A stretch of DNA of 64,000 nucleotides from positions 118,097,854-118,161,853 of the forward strand of contig OX578142.1 of assembly GCA_951213105.1 (NCBI GenBank). The letters are read 5' to 3'. This document shows positions 20,828 through 33,820 of this stretch, in pieces. Below the pieces are notes generated by a model. That model worked only from the letters and a program-made list of their open reading frames with translations, did not search any database and had not been told where the DNA came from. The stretch's first letter is position 1. Every line of letters begins with the position of its first letter. The translations under genes were made by a program, and so were the position numbers. Origin of the DNA: Amaurobius ferox. Lineage: Eukaryota > Arthropoda > Arachnida > Araneae > Amaurobiidae.

Positions 20828-21420
20828 TGCACAGTCCAACATAATTTTTTCAGTAGATTAAATGAGTATTACGAGATTATTTTATGACTTAGTATTTCGA
20901 GATGCATTTTATATTCTTTTAAAACATTCAAAATGCTACAATGTGGTACAGGTTTTCACAAGTTACAAGTAAAAGTACTGGGGGAACACTACAAATATCT
21001 ACAATTTCAGTTTTGTTTAGAGGCGTGATGTCTGCTGAAATTTTATATAGCAAATTTGACGATTGAAATGCCAGCAGAGGAAAATAGAACTTATTTCCCA
21101 TTTTGTCCTGCATCACATTGCACTTAAGTTTCTTCTGTATACAGGGTTCCTAGGAAAGTAATTAAATACTCCAAAAATTTTGTAACGAAGTTTCCATGGC
21201 TGTACACTTAAGGTCTACGTATTGTAAAGTGACCATGTCCGATTGAGAAAAAGTAGTTGCAGCGAGCCCCTAGTAGCAAATTTCAAGATGTAGGAAAATA
21301 ACTCGATAACAAAGCAAGATAAAAGAAAAAATGCAACTACAAAGTTGTAATAGTTGCTCCAAATAGTTGCTCCAAAGTTGTAATAGTTTGCGTCCAAATA
21401 GTTGCTCAAGTCTTCGAATG
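20828..21420. other. AT-rich stretch with a short local repeat
   Basis: No gene is recognised. Between about 21338 and 21408 a short unit (ACAAAGTTGTAATAGTTGCTCC and CCAAATAGTTGCTC variants) is repeated about three times. Confidence 0.5.
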
Positions 21421-21441
21421 AGTCGGACGGTCTGGGTCTTC
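21421..21441 (+). repeat. SINE 3' tail fragment
   Basis: GTCGGACGGTCTGGGTCTTC is the tail segment of the window's SINE without head or body. A second tail fragment follows at 21529. Confidence 0.65.
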
Positions 21442-21528
21442 AGCTACAAAGTTGTAAAATAAAAATAAATAATATGAATAAAAATAAAATTAAAATTAAA
21501 ATAAAAATGACACTCTTATAATATGATT

Positions 21529-21569
21529 ACCTTACACCTTTCTGGTAGGTCGGATGGTCTGGGTCTCAA
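21529..21569 (+). repeat. SINE 3' tail fragment, second
   Basis: ACCTTACACCTTTCTGGTAG then GTCGGATGGTCTGGGTCTCA and CAATAA match the last 45 bp of the SINE. The region between the two tails (21442-21528) is an A/T simple repeat. Confidence 0.75.
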
Positions 21570-21576
21570 CAATAAC

Positions 21577-22443
21577 CCTTATAATATGAAGAGGTCACGT
21601 GACCCACTTCAAAATGAAATATGACATCCATCTTGTGTCAGAATCTTGATTTTTAAAGTTCCTTTTCATTTATATATTTAACTCTGGAGTCTGGAATAAA
21701 AATGTATGAATGAAATATTTACTGATTTTATATAGAGAACCAGACGATTTATATTTCAATGGCGTCATTTGAATGAAGTTTGAATGAAGTTTTAAGCATG
21801 GAGTTAGAATGTACTTTTACCTCCACGGTTTTAATTTTTCAAGTAAAATAAATTATTGTAGTTCTGTGATAATTTAGAGAGTAATGCGTATTTTAGAGAT
21901 ATTTAAATAAAATTACATTTGGATACTGTTTTATAATCAATGCTTTATGCATGATTGATCTTTCTTGTATTTATATTTAGTGTTGCATCTGTCCTAAAAC
22001 CGCTTTATTTTTGCATATTATCTGTGTTTCTACATTCTGTGCCTACGCATTTACAACATTTTTGATTTTAAATGATCACTAAACTTTGATTATTTCTACA
22101 ACGATGCCTAATTTTATTTCATGCAAAATGTAAACAAAAAAAGCGATTGTAAGATGAGCTGTATAAGAATTGCTGAATTTTTAATGCAAAATTATTTTAC
22201 CCTGGAGTCTGGAATATAAGTGATATGAATGGAACATTCATTGCTTTTACATAGATAGAGAAGCAAGCGATTTAATAGCATTGCCTTTTTTGATGAAGTT
22301 TTAAGTTTCCAATTATTGTTCTATGATAATTTGTAAAATGTCACCGCTAAATGTATCGCATTTTAGAGATGTTTAAATAAAATTGCATTTCAGTTGGAAA
22401 GTGTTTCATAATCAATGTTTTATGCATGATTAATCTTTCTTGT
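21577..22443 (-). repeat. Two partial family B copies in tandem
   Basis: The first copy (to about 21965) ends with GCATGATTGATCTTTCTTG. The second restarts at an internal position (TTTAGTGTTGCATCTGTCCT) and ends with GCATGATTAATCTTTCTTG at about 22443. Each shows the B landmark order in minus orientation with the GACA-rich end missing. Confidence 0.65.
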
Positions 22444-23279
22444 TTTATATAAGATTGCGGGAAAAGAAGAAAAACGTTGCATCGATTTCACATTTTTAAC
22501 TGGAATTTCTCATCCGAGTTGTCGAGTAATAACAGGTAGTTAAGTTTGAAGGTCTGGCTATTGATTAATGCAGGCTGATAAATCGCACTGTGATGAGTGA
22601 AGTTTTCATTGGGGGAATAGTCCGATATTCACTGTTTATCTTTTGTGGTAAGTCAGTAAATGCAGGACATTAAAAGTTATTCGACGAAAGGCTAGAAGGG
22701 GATATTTCTAATGGGGACAAAGTTTCCTCATGAAGAGATATTGTCTAGGGATTGAAGTGACTGCTCTTTTTTATATCTCTGATAACAAATAGTGAATAAT
22801 TAATTGGATATAGATACCTAAAGGATGCTAGATGCCATTGCTATCGGACATAAAGAATAGAGTGCTTTTAGTGTAGGTATAGAATAGTTTTTCTTATAAT
22901 TCAATTTTACATAGAGTTGATACATTTTGTCTTTCTGAAGAACATTTAAACATTATTTTGCAGAAAATAATGGACATTTTACTAATAATTAATTCATGTA
23001 TTGTGAAGAATAACGATTTGGGGAATACGAATATCAAATATTTATGCTAAAAATAAGTATTTTATAATTAGACCAATTAAAATCAATAAAAGAAATAGGC
23101 CAATAAAAATCAAAAATTTAAAATAGACCAATTAAAATCAATAAAAAATCTGTAATGCGTAGAAATGTTGACTTATAGATATAAATGGCATTGAAATAGT
23201 GTGCTTTTACAACAATTTTCCATGTGGAAAGCAAACGTAATTAAATATTTTCCAAGCACTTTTCTTAAATCAAAATATT
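22444..23279. other. AT-rich stretch, nothing recognised
   Basis: No supported frame. A short segment around 23060-23145 repeats GACCAATTAAAATCAATAAA with variations. Confidence 0.45.
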
Positions 23280-23523
23280 GAATGTGCTGAAGTCTTGAAT
23301 ATAAGTGATATGAATGGAATATTCATTGATTTTACTTAGATAGAGAGGCAAACGATTTTATACATTGTCTTTTCTGATGATGTTTACAATTATTGTACTA
23401 TGATAATTTTAAAAATATCATAGCTGAATGTATCGCATTTTTAGAGATGTTTAAATAAAATTGCTTCTCAGTTGGAAAGTGTTTCATAAGCAATGCTTTA
23501 TGCATGATTGATCCTTCTTGTTT
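23280..23523 (-). repeat. Family B terminal fragment
   Basis: It runs from the GATATGAATGGAATATTCATT landmark through TGTATCGCATTTTTAGAGAT to GCATGATTGATCCTTCTTG, the left third of family B in minus orientation. Confidence 0.6.
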
Positions 23524-24164
23524 TATATAATTACATCGTAATCATACTCAACTCCAAATTAATTTGAAAATGAATATAAATTTTAAAAGTATTGAAATGA
23601 ATACAATTGTGAAATATATAATTGAAAATGTTAGTCAAAATTATATGTGTCGAAATAAATAATTATGCGAGAAAAATAAAAGGTGTCGTTTATAAGCAGT
23701 TTTAGGGTTTATCTTTTAGTAAGAATTAGGTTTATTTACAAGTCGACGCTGGGCGCCACAACAAGAGGGTTATATGTTGGACGCATAATATTATATGCTC
23801 TATTCCAATCTCGATTCCAAATTACCATAATTGTGAATTATGAGTTCAATATTATTTTTACCAAATTTAATGCTCATTGTTTTTCTCCTATACATTTTCT
23901 ACCACAATATATATACACATATAAACATGTGATAGAAAATATGAAGATCACTTGTTTACTATTATGTATTAATTTATGTATAACATAATTATTATTTTTA
24001 ATCCTTTTTCGATTTTCAGAATTTCTTAAATTAAGATCTGTCCCTGGTCCGACTTTCTGAAAAATTAATAGGTTTCAGATGGTTATTGACTGAGATAATG
24101 TTACTTAATGTCATTAGCTTTGCTTAATTTAAACGGTATTCTCACCACAAACAAAAACAGACAA
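23524..24164. other. AT-rich stretch, nothing recognised
   Basis: A 101-codon frame at 23683-23988 shows no motif and has AT-driven composition. I do not call it a gene. Confidence 0.45.
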
Positions 24165-24179
24165 TCATACGGACATTGT
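24165..24179. repeat. Target-site duplication (left) of SINE at 24180
   Basis: TCATACGGACATTGT is repeated exactly at 24464-24478. Confidence 0.9.
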
Positions 24180-24463
24180 TGTTGTTGAAACCCAGACCGT
24201 CCGACCTACCAGAAAGGTGTAAGGTAACTGTTTTGACGGTCGGGAAGTGCCACCCAATTTAGACCGGAACCCAGTGAGGGAGGCATCCACAGGGAACGTA
24301 CCCTCCTTCCCTAACCACCAACCTCTCGGAAGGACTTTCGGACCCACATGTTTAACGTGATCGTACTCCGCATGAACACGGCAGCAGTTTCGGCAGTGGC
24401 TGGAATCGAACCCGGGCTTACCGAGTGCAACTCCAGCGCGCTAACCAATGGGCTACCGCGTCC
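24180..24463 (-). mobile_element. tRNA-derived SINE, full-length, minus strand
   Basis: The CAA-type tail appears here as TGTTGTTG at the left. The body matches 5309-5596 closely and the tRNA-like head is at the right, with the B box reading GGAATCGAACC on this strand and the A-box region CGCTAACCAATGGGCTACCG. The 15-bp duplication is perfect. Confidence 0.9.
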
Positions 24464-24478
24464 TCATACGGACATTGT

Positions 24479-25546
24479 GGAAAAATTATTGACTTATGTT
24501 CAGAAATATTCAAAATTTAACAAAATCTGAGAGCCAGACTTTTAACCCCTTAACAATACTTTCATTTCTGTAAACTTAAGAGAAATGAAATAAATGACAT
24601 ATAGTTATAATTTTCTCGATTTGTGTTCTATGCTTTCAATACTTGAAAATATGTATAAATAAAGTTCTCATTTTAGAGTACGGATATTTTAAAATATCAC
24701 ATAATTTTTTTATATATTTATTTTTTGGAACATCCTCGCCTGAGAACTTTGCTGAAAGAGATTTAGACTATTTAAGTTTATCTTATCGTGTATTTTATCT
24801 CCTGATATAAGCCACTTAAATCTGTAGAAGTCATTAAAAAAGTAATTTAACGTTTTTTTTATATAAAATGAGACCTCCTGAGAAAATGATACAAATGAAC
24901 TACAGTCGCAAAGCATTAGTTTAAGCTGAGCTCTAAAGAAAGGTAGATACATTTGCAAGCATAGATTCTTCTGTTGTGTTTCACAGATTAGACCATAAAA
25001 CTCTGGGGAATTGAAAAAATACAGTTACGGCTCCAATTGGGATTTTGGGATGTACAGAAGATATTTATGCGATAACTGGATAACTATTTGACTGGAAGTA
25101 GCAGGTGCAATACTGCGATTGGAATATTTGTTAAATAGCCGTTTAAGAGTGTGTTCGTTACACAAAATAATTCATCAGTGATATTTCTGCCATTATGGAG
25201 GTAATATTTACATATTTACATTAGTATTAAATTTACAGTATTGATTAGTATTAAATCAGTAGTTATTAGTATTAAATGTACAGTTAGTATTTTTCATACC
25301 GTCTTCTACCTAAAATTCATGAAGTTGAACGCTGGGTGAAACAAATTTTTGTCTAACACCTGATTTTACAAATGAACAAATTTTGATACTCATGGTCAGA
25401 TTTCAGAAAATACTCCTATTTTACGTATACTTCTAACAGCTTCCGTCACCCAGTCCGGTCATTTTTAAAAAAATCTGTTGTGAGAAGAATATGATCTTCC
25501 ATATACAATGCAGTGGCTTTACTTCTTTCGCAGCTCAATAATCAAA
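24479..25546. other. AT-rich stretch, nothing recognised
   Basis: There are no domain-bearing frames. A TATTAGTATTAAAT motif repeats several times near 25220-25290. Confidence 0.45.
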
Positions 25547-26430
25547 CAAGAAAGCTTAATCATGCTTAAAACATTGATTATGAACACTTTCCAACTTCAA
25601 TGCAATTTTATTTAAACATCTCTAAAATGCAATACATTCCTCGTTAATATATTAAAACTTATCACAATACTACATTAATTTATTATATTTGAAAAATTAA
25701 ACCTTCATTGAAAAAAATGAACTTCATTCAAATGACGGCATTGAAATATAAATTGCCTGGTTTAAACATCTCTAAAATGCGATACATTCCTCGGTAATAC
25801 TTTTAAAATTATCATAATACTACAATAATTTATTATATTTGAAAACTTCATCGTAAACCACTGAAATTCATTCAAATGACGTCATAGAAAAAATAACACG
25901 CCTGGATCTCTCTATAAAAACAGCATTTCATTCATAAACATTTTCCCATTCATTTCAATCATCACAGTACTGAAATAATTTATTTTATTTAAAAACTTAA
26001 GACCATGGATCTACAAGTAGTTAAACTCTATGCTTGAAACCGAGAAAAATCGTCCTTCTCTCTGGAAAATCAATGAATATTTCATTCATATCAGCTATGC
26101 AGACTCCATGAACTTTATAATTTTGCGTTAAAGAAATACAGCAATTCTTATACAACTCATTCTACATATTTTGCTGTTTACATTTTACATAAGTGAAAAA
26201 TAGGCTTCGTTGTAGAAATAATCAAATTTGGATGATCATTTAAACTCAAATATGTTGTAATTGAGTTGTTTCAGTATGTAGATGCACAGAATTTAAGCAA
26301 AAATAAAGCAGTTTTAGGACGGATACAACACTCAATATGAATTAAAAAGAACTTTAAAAATCACGACAAGATGGATGCCATATTTCATTTTGAAGTGGGT
26401 CACGTGATCTTTTCATATCATGGTCACGTG
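25547..26430 (+). repeat. Family B repeat, copy lacking the GACA end
   Basis: It begins CAAGAAAGCTTAATCATGC, carries the repeated AAACATCTCTAAAATGCGAT segments as copy 2 does, and follows B order to the TGGATGCCATATTTCATTTTG and GTCACGTGATC landmarks. There it stops before the LTAGG...GACA third. Confidence 0.65.
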
Positions 26431-26550
26431 GTCTAAAATGTAGAATCCGTCAGCGGAATGTCTGGAACTATTGTTTAATTTTTGTATTTTATGATTTGGC
26501 ACCCAACTCTTTGACAATATTTTATATCCACATTTTCATTTCTTTCACAA

Positions 26551-27078
26551 GGCTTTAGCCTTTAAGTGGATCACATTTTTATACTGCTTGTACTTTTCAT
26601 AACATATTACAGATTCACTACCTATAGGCACCGACTAGAAGGTTTACTGTAATTACAGCCTATTGTGGAGTAATATCTGCCAAAACTACAAATCAAAATT
26701 TAATGCCAAGATAAAATTGATAACCAATTATATATAATATGTTTGTCTTTAGCCTTTAAGTAGGCTTTAGCCTTTAAGTGGATCACATTTTTATACTGCT
26801 TGTACTTTTCATAACATATTACAGATTCACTACCTATAGGCACCGACTAGAAGGTTTACTGCAATTTAGCCTTTATGTAGGCTTTAGCCTTTAAGTGGAT
26901 CACATTTTTATACTGCTTGTACTTTTCATAACATATTACAGATTCACTACCTATAGGCACCGACTAGAAGGTTTACTGTAATTACAGCCTATTGTGGAGT
27001 AATATCTGCCAAAACTACAAATCAAAATTTAATGCCAAGATAAAATTGATAACCAATTATATATAATATGTTTGTCTA
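26551..27078 (+). repeat. Local three-copy tandem duplication
   Basis: GGCTTTAGCCTTTAAGTGGA starts copies at 26551, 26763 and 26880. Copies 1 and 3 are about 200 bp and nearly identical, ending ATATAATATGTTTGTCT. Copy 2 is truncated to about 117 bp and breaks off after GAAGGTTTACTGCAATT. Confidence 0.9.
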
Positions 27079-27222
27079 TACTAGATACAGAGAGTATTTC
27101 ACAAATATTTCCCATCCATAAACACTTATGTGTAGAACTGTTTCAAATGGGAGCAACGATATATATAAAATATTTCTAAAATTGGTTATTACATATACAA
27201 AATGCCACGAATAATTTTCAAA

Positions 27223-27237
27223 GATATATATATATAC

Positions 27238-27286
<49 letters not shown>

Positions 27287-27306
27287 AAACATATATATAT
27301 ATATGC
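27223..27306. repeat. (TA)n microsatellite
   Basis: A long TA run (about 27249-27281) is flanked by interrupted TA/CATA units. Confidence 0.9.
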
Positions 27307-27524
27307 AAAATTACTTATGCAAACATACATATAAGTACACTTATACAAAACTATATATACAACATATACATACAAATCTCACAGATTACCATGACTTTCA
27401 ATACTACATTGATTCATACAATGATGTTTGCAATGATTAAAACAAATTTGAATTTAAAAGTAATTTGATTGCAGTCTATATAACAAAATTTACAAGTACA
27501 ACGAATAAATATGCAATAATCAGT

Positions 27525-27942
27525 GTTAATTTCCTCTTTCTTTTATAATTCCTTCAAATGAACTTAATTGCACGACGTAACACAGATAATTAATTGAAAT
27601 TACACTGAATTTTCGCATTTAATTCAATTCTAGTTTTCATTTGGAAACAGGAAGTATTTTCAAAGGCGGCGAAACCACTAAATAAAAAAAAAACTAAAAT
27701 ATCTCGAGAACGGTTAGACTTGGAGTTATAAGGTTGATTTTATTCTTTTCGTCGTGAAAAATTACGTATAAAATAGGCATTTAACTGATATATTTCAGCA
27801 TACGTAGTTTTTTATTTTAGATTTTGATAATTTTTTAGCGCTATTTTGCAGAAAACGAAAACTACAGAGTGGCAGGCACACAACACACATATACGTTACG
27901 CTTCCTACAAGATTCTTTTACATTACCATGTATGGTGGAGAC
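27525..27942 (+). repeat. Family A element, decayed copy 5
   Basis: It retains family A order: TTTCTTTTATAATTCC, AACTTAATTGCACGACG, the ATCTCGAGAACGG block, ACACACATATACGTTACG and a right-end ACATTACCATGTATGGTGGAG. Both inverted termini are eroded. Confidence 0.55.
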
Positions 27943-27949
27943 ATTACAG

Positions 27950-28343
27950 ACACAGACCGCGGGAATTGCCCTAGAACATAACTTTTATCCCCGGCCGCCC
28001 CCCAAATGACTCCCCCCCCCCTAGCACAAAGCAGAAACAACGAACAGCTGAGGCGCGCTGGACGGAGGAATCCGCCGATTCCGCTGCACAGTGCGTGCAT
28101 AGCCCAGGACACCAAGGGATCAGTAGGTCCACACTCCACAAAGTGTGAGCAACTATCGTCAGTCCCAGAGAGGAGCGCCCACCAGCATATTTGCCAGCAA
28201 GCCACAGACTCAACCGCACCAAAACCAAACAGACAACCCGCGACAGAGAGGCGACACACCATCATTCGAAGATCTTTTATTTTTAACAAAAAAATTTTAC
28301 ATGGGGACGGGAGTCTAGTGAACGTAAAGTAGTTAACAACCAA
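27950..28343. other. GC-rich island of unknown origin
   Basis: Base composition changes sharply here: G/C-rich words, C-runs at 27995-28020, then a return to AT-rich DNA after 28270. A minus-strand frame of 141 codons spans 27918-28343. It contains SHFVECGPTDPLVSWAMHAL, faintly like the Cys/His tails of LINE proteins (compare 13040-13100). It could be a fragment of a mobile element's 3' end. I cannot assign it. Confidence 0.35.
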
Positions 28344-28801
28344 TAATTTATAAAATCACTGTCGGAATACATAACAAAAAATAATCAATAACCATGTCAA
28401 ACTAGGTATCTCACATATTCTGTTTACCATGGTATTGTAACAATAATATTAAATTAATATAAAACAATAGTATTAAAGTAGTTACTTAAAGCATAGCTCT
28501 TTAACGATAATAACAAATAATCCAGCATAAAAAAATAGAATTGACAATAAGTTTCCCGTCAAATAAATGACTATTGACAAATTGTTCTGCGTCAAAATGC
28601 AAAACCACTTCAAAATGCGCCTTCTCCCGTAAATGTAACCCCTCTACAATCACTGCTTATTGCTTCAAAACCACTGCATGATTAATATTTATTTCATTCG
28701 CATTCATTGATTTCCCTCCCTACACCGCTTACAGATATATATATTACACATATATTTGTTACAGATATATTTGTTAAAACTTTTGCCTTTTATAACATAT
28801 T
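28344..28801. other. AT-rich spacer before the array
   Basis: Nothing is recognised except short ATATAT and ATATTTGTTACAG repeats at 28735-28772. Confidence 0.45.
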
Positions 28802-29249
28802 ACCAGCTTACCCGTTTTTCGTAAGGAATGTATAATATAAAAGAACTTAAAATTCACAATCATGTGAAAATTCCTATAGTATACTAATGACATTTGTAAT
28901 CAAAATATTCTGATAAAATATTTAGTTTAATGCTCCTAAAAAGAAGTTTAAGAATACCTGTTCTCTCTATACAAAATGACCTTCACGGGCAGATCTGAAG
29001 AATAAAACATACTGGCCCCATTTGTAAGAAAATTTACAAAAAAATAAGGAATTGAATTCATATATGCGAAATATAGGCGTTAAAATTGTATGGGACCCGT
29101 ACTACTTATATAGACGAATATTAGAAGATATAACCTGTATTAGTAGATTACATGTATAAATTGAAAATATCAATAACCACCTGCTTTTAAACCTGAAGAG
29201 AGTAATTTACTCCAATATATGCCAAAATGAAAGTGCTAAAATTATATGG

Positions 29250-29289
<40 letters not shown>

Positions 29290-29291
29290 CC

Positions 29292-29389
<98 letters not shown>

Positions 29390-31320
29390 CGTACTACTTA
29401 TGTTGTCGGAGATTAGAAAATACGCCAGTGTGTTAGTAGAAGGTTACCCGTATTACAATATGAGTCTCAAAAATCTTTGTCAAAATAAAACAGATGACGT
29501 AATAAATTGAAAATTTCAATAATCCCCGTAATCTTCATACCAGAAGGCCATACTTGATTCCAATATATGCCATTATATGTCAAAATATATGCCAATATAG
29601 CTGCACTAGTTATATTCTCGTGGATTAGAAGATATACCCGTGCATTTATAGAAGATTACTCTTACAACGTACAATATATGAGTTTCAACAATTTGTGCCG
29701 CAATAAAACAATGACATAATAACTTGAAAATATCGATAATCTCTGAAACAATAATCCCAGAAATATCAATAATAATAATGTTTAAACCTGAAGACCATAA
29801 TTGATATTAGACAGACAAAAATGCAATGGAAACGAAATTTATCTTACATACATATCTTCATTATTCAAATCTGAAAAGATTTTATAAAAATTGTCATAAA
29901 AAGTTTGGATTTAAATCCATTGCTCAGCGACATGATATTATTTCCTTCAAATAAATTGTTAGGAAAAATATCGTCTAAATAATGCTATCTCTATGGAAGG
30001 TTTGGCGATATTTTCGTCAATTTAGCGACATTTTAAAAAGTCTTTAAATTTATCGCCAAATGGGACTGTAGAACTGACAGTCTTACTTGGCGACAAATTG
30101 ACGAAACATCATCACAATACTATCCCCTAACCAAACATATTTCATTTCATTTATTTAGCGCAATTTTATCTATTTCAAGATATTTTATGAATTTGAAAAC
30201 ATTTTTATCAATATGGTGACATTTTAAAAATTCGCTAAATGTGTTACTAAGTTGGACGGTTGGACTGACAGACAAATGCTAACGAAACATCATTTCAGTA
30301 CTCTCTTCTAACAATACAAAATAAATTTCATTGATTTGAGTCGTTTTTAACAATTTGGCGACTTTTCCGTCATTTTGGTAAAAAAGAAAAGTTTCTGAGT
30401 TAGCAATATCCTGCCAAATTCGTAGCTCTGAATTTGTAGATCTAAATAAAACATCCAGATCCCGTTTGTATATACTAAATGCAAACACTACAATTGTATT
30501 ATAAGATATATCCGTAAACTTGAAAACACGTTGCCAAAATAAATGAAAGTGATGTACGCAGTCTGCAATTAATATAATTAAAAGAAAAATCATTCATTTA
30601 TAAGATAGTGAATTTTTCATCCTTTTAATTATTATTCAAATCGAAAAGATAATAATAAACGTTAACAAATATATTTAATTCAATTGCGTTGTCGAGCAAC
30701 TCGATATATCCTCACAAAATAATAAAATTAATTAACCATTTTGATTTTTTAATACTTTTCATCGTTGAGTAAAAGCTTGTGATGCCATACTTGTAAACCA
30801 TGGCTATAGATTTTCCAATTAAATTCGTGTTTTCAAATAATTCATAATTTCAGAAAGTGACGATTTAGCGCAAAATTCTGCCACCAATTTCAGACATAAA
30901 ATTTTAATTCACTTTTACGTTTCAAACAAAATATTTCCAACATTTTCGTTTGAAGGAACCAGGGAGTAGAACTTCTATGAAAAGTTTAGTTTTTCACCAA
31001 TGTCTTGGCAATCCCTGGTCTTGGAAACTCGAAACTTGGATTAAATTTAAGGGAGTTTATTTCAAGGCTACCTACAAAATTTCAGTAAATTCGGTTCAGC
31101 CGTTCTTTCGTGATGATGATACAAACAAAAGTTTTTAGTTTTTTACTAATATCTCAAGAACCACTGGTCGTAAAGACTTGAGACATGGACTAAATTTTAA
31201 GTGGGGCTATTTCAAGGCCACCCACAAAATGTCAGCAAATTCGATTCAGCCGGTCTCCCTTGACGATGGGTCAAACAAACAGACTGACAGACAAACAGAT
31301 TTTCAATTTTATTTATATAG
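28802..31320 (+). mobile_element. Family D element D0 (single, diverged)
   Basis: The head reads ACCAGCTTACCCGTTTTTCG and the tail GACTGACAGACAAACAGATT with TTTATTTATATAG. It is 2519 bp with one head. It holds an expanded (TA)n at 29250-29386, the hairpin near 30052-30096 and no 58-bp insert. Its GACA tract is short and interrupted. Confidence 0.7.
29250..29386. repeat. (TA)n microsatellite inside D0
   Basis: Two TA runs (29250-29287 and about 29297-29386) are split by TTTCCATA. Confidence 0.9.
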
Positions 31321-33820
31321 ACTAGCAGCATACCCGTTCTCCGTACGGAGTATATAATACAAAGAAACTTATAATTCAGAATCATATGCAAATTACATTA
31401 AAATATTAAATTTATTGCTTCTAAAGAGAAGTTTATGAATATCTGTTCTCATCATGTAAAATTATCTTCACGGGCAGATCTGAAGAATAAAACATCCTGG
31501 CCCCTTTCGAAAGCAAATATACAAAAAATATGAAATTGAATCAATATATTCAAAATAACAGTGCTAAAATTGTATGGGACCCGTAGTATTTATATACTCG
31601 AATATTGGAAGATATAACCTGAATTAGTAGATTACATTCATAAATTGAAAATATCAATAAACCCGTAATTGATTCCAATATATGCCAGAATGAAAGCACT
31701 AAAATTATATGGGAATATATATATATATATATATCCCCGCACTACTTATATTGTCGCAGTACTTATATTGTATTGAAAATATGCCTGTATGTCAGTAGAA
31801 GATTACCCTTATTACAATATGAGTCTAAAAATTATTTGCCGAAATAAAACAGATGACATGATAAATTGAAAATTTCAATTATCCCCGTAATCTTTATACC
31901 AGAAGGTCGTAATTGATTCCAATATATGCCAATATATATCAAAATATATGCCTATATACATGTACTACTTATATTCTCGTAGATTAGAATATAACCCGTG
32001 CATTTATAGAATATTACTCGCACAACGTACAATATGTGAGTTTCAACAACTTTTTTCATAATAAAACAATAGCATAGAATTAATATAAAATATCAATAAT
32101 CCCTGAATCAACAGTCCACGAAAATACCAATAATAATAATGTTTAAACCTGAAGACCGTAATTGATATTATCCAGTCAACAATGCAATGTCAATGAAATT
32201 TAAGTTATATACATGTCTTTGTTATTCAAATCGGAAAAGATTTAATAAAAATCGCATGCCGCATAAACACATTGGATTTACATCCGTTGCTAAACGACAT
32301 GACATCATTTGTTTGAAATGAATTGATGGGAATCTTATCGATTCAATTATTCTATCTCCATGGAAGGTTTGGCAACATTTTCGTTAATTTAGCGACAATT
32401 TAAAACATCGCCAAATTTATCACCAAGTGGGACTGTAGAACATACAGTCCCATTTTGCGACACATTGACGAATAATCATCACAATACTATTCCCTAACAA
32501 AACACAATTAATTGCATTTATTAAGCGCAATTTTATCAATTTTATTATATTTTTATGGATTTGCAAACATTTTATCAATTTGGTGGCATTTTAAAAATTC
32601 GATAAGTGTGTTACTAAGTAGGATGGATGGACTGGCCGACAAATGCTACCTAAACATCATTTCAATACTCTCTTCTAAGAAAACAAATTTAATTTAATTG
32701 ATTTGCGTCGTTTTTATCAATTTGTCGACATTTCCGTCAATTTGGCAACGTTTAAGAAGAGTTGCCAAGTTAGCGATATTTCTCGAAATTCATAGCTCTG
32801 AATTTGCAGGTCTGAAGAAAAAAACATCCGATCCCGTTTGCATATACTAAATGAAAACACTAAAATTACATTAGAAAATATACCCGTTCTACTCTTTTTC
32901 TGTTTCAACAATCGGCTAAATAAATTTATTGGCTAAACACAATATATGAGTTTATTAGCTAAACACAATATATAAGCTTGAAAACTCTTTGCCAAAATAA
33001 AGGAAAGTGATGTACACAGTCCGTAATTAATATAATTAAAAGAAAAATCAAACCGTTCATCCACAAAATATATTTTTACATCTATTTATTTATTATTCAA
33101 ATAGAAAAAATAATAACAAATATTAACAAACACATTTAATTTAAATGCGTTGCTGAGCAACATAATATAAGAAAGAATCTTCCTCATAAACTGCGAAATT
33201 AAATAACCATTTTGATCTCTTCCCCATAAAACGCAAAAATAATAACTATTTTGATTTCTTTATACTTTTCATTGTTTAGTGAATGCTTGTGAAGCATAAA
33301 CCATGGAGTTAGATTTTCCATTTAAATTCATGTTTCAAACAATTCATGCTTTCAGATAGTGACTAATTAATGCAAAAATCCTGCACTAAGCTCAGAAATG
33401 AAGTTTTAATTCACGTTGACGTTTAAAACAAACGATTTTCATCCTTTCCGTTTGGATAAACCACGGAATTAGAGAGCAGAACTCCTAGGATAAAGTTCCG
33501 TTTTTCATTAATATCTCGACAACCCCTGGTATCAGAAACTCAAAACTTAGGCAAAATTTATGGGGGGGGGCTATTTCAAGGCTATTCACAAAATTTCATT
33601 AAATACGATTCAGCCGTTCTCTCGTGATGATGAGACAAGCGAAATATTCGTTTTTCACTAATATCTCGAGAACCACTGGTTGTGGAAACTCCAAACATGG
33701 ACTAAATTTTAAGTGGGGCTATTTCTAGGCTACCCACAAAATTTCATCAAATTCGGTTTAGCCGTTTTCCCGTGATGATGGGACAAACAGACAGACAGAT
33801 TTTCAATTTTATTTATATAG
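31321..33820 (+). mobile_element. Family D element D1 (single, 2.5 kb)
   Basis: It starts with the ACTAGCAGCATACCCG head at the base after D0 and ends TTTCAATTTTATTTATATAG. It has one head, a short (TA)n at about 31714-31734, three ACAG units at the tail, a hairpin near 32430-32460 and no 58-bp insert. It resembles the element at 52268, so these two represent the pre-amplification form. Confidence 0.75.

Noticed and set aside
23683..23988. Possible small membrane-protein gene of 101 codons
   Set aside because: Hydrophobic composition is expected from AT-rich DNA; there is no motif, splice context or conserved neighbour to support it.
27202..27468. Frames of repeated Ile-Tyr
   Set aside because: Translation of the (TA)n/(TACA)n microsatellite.
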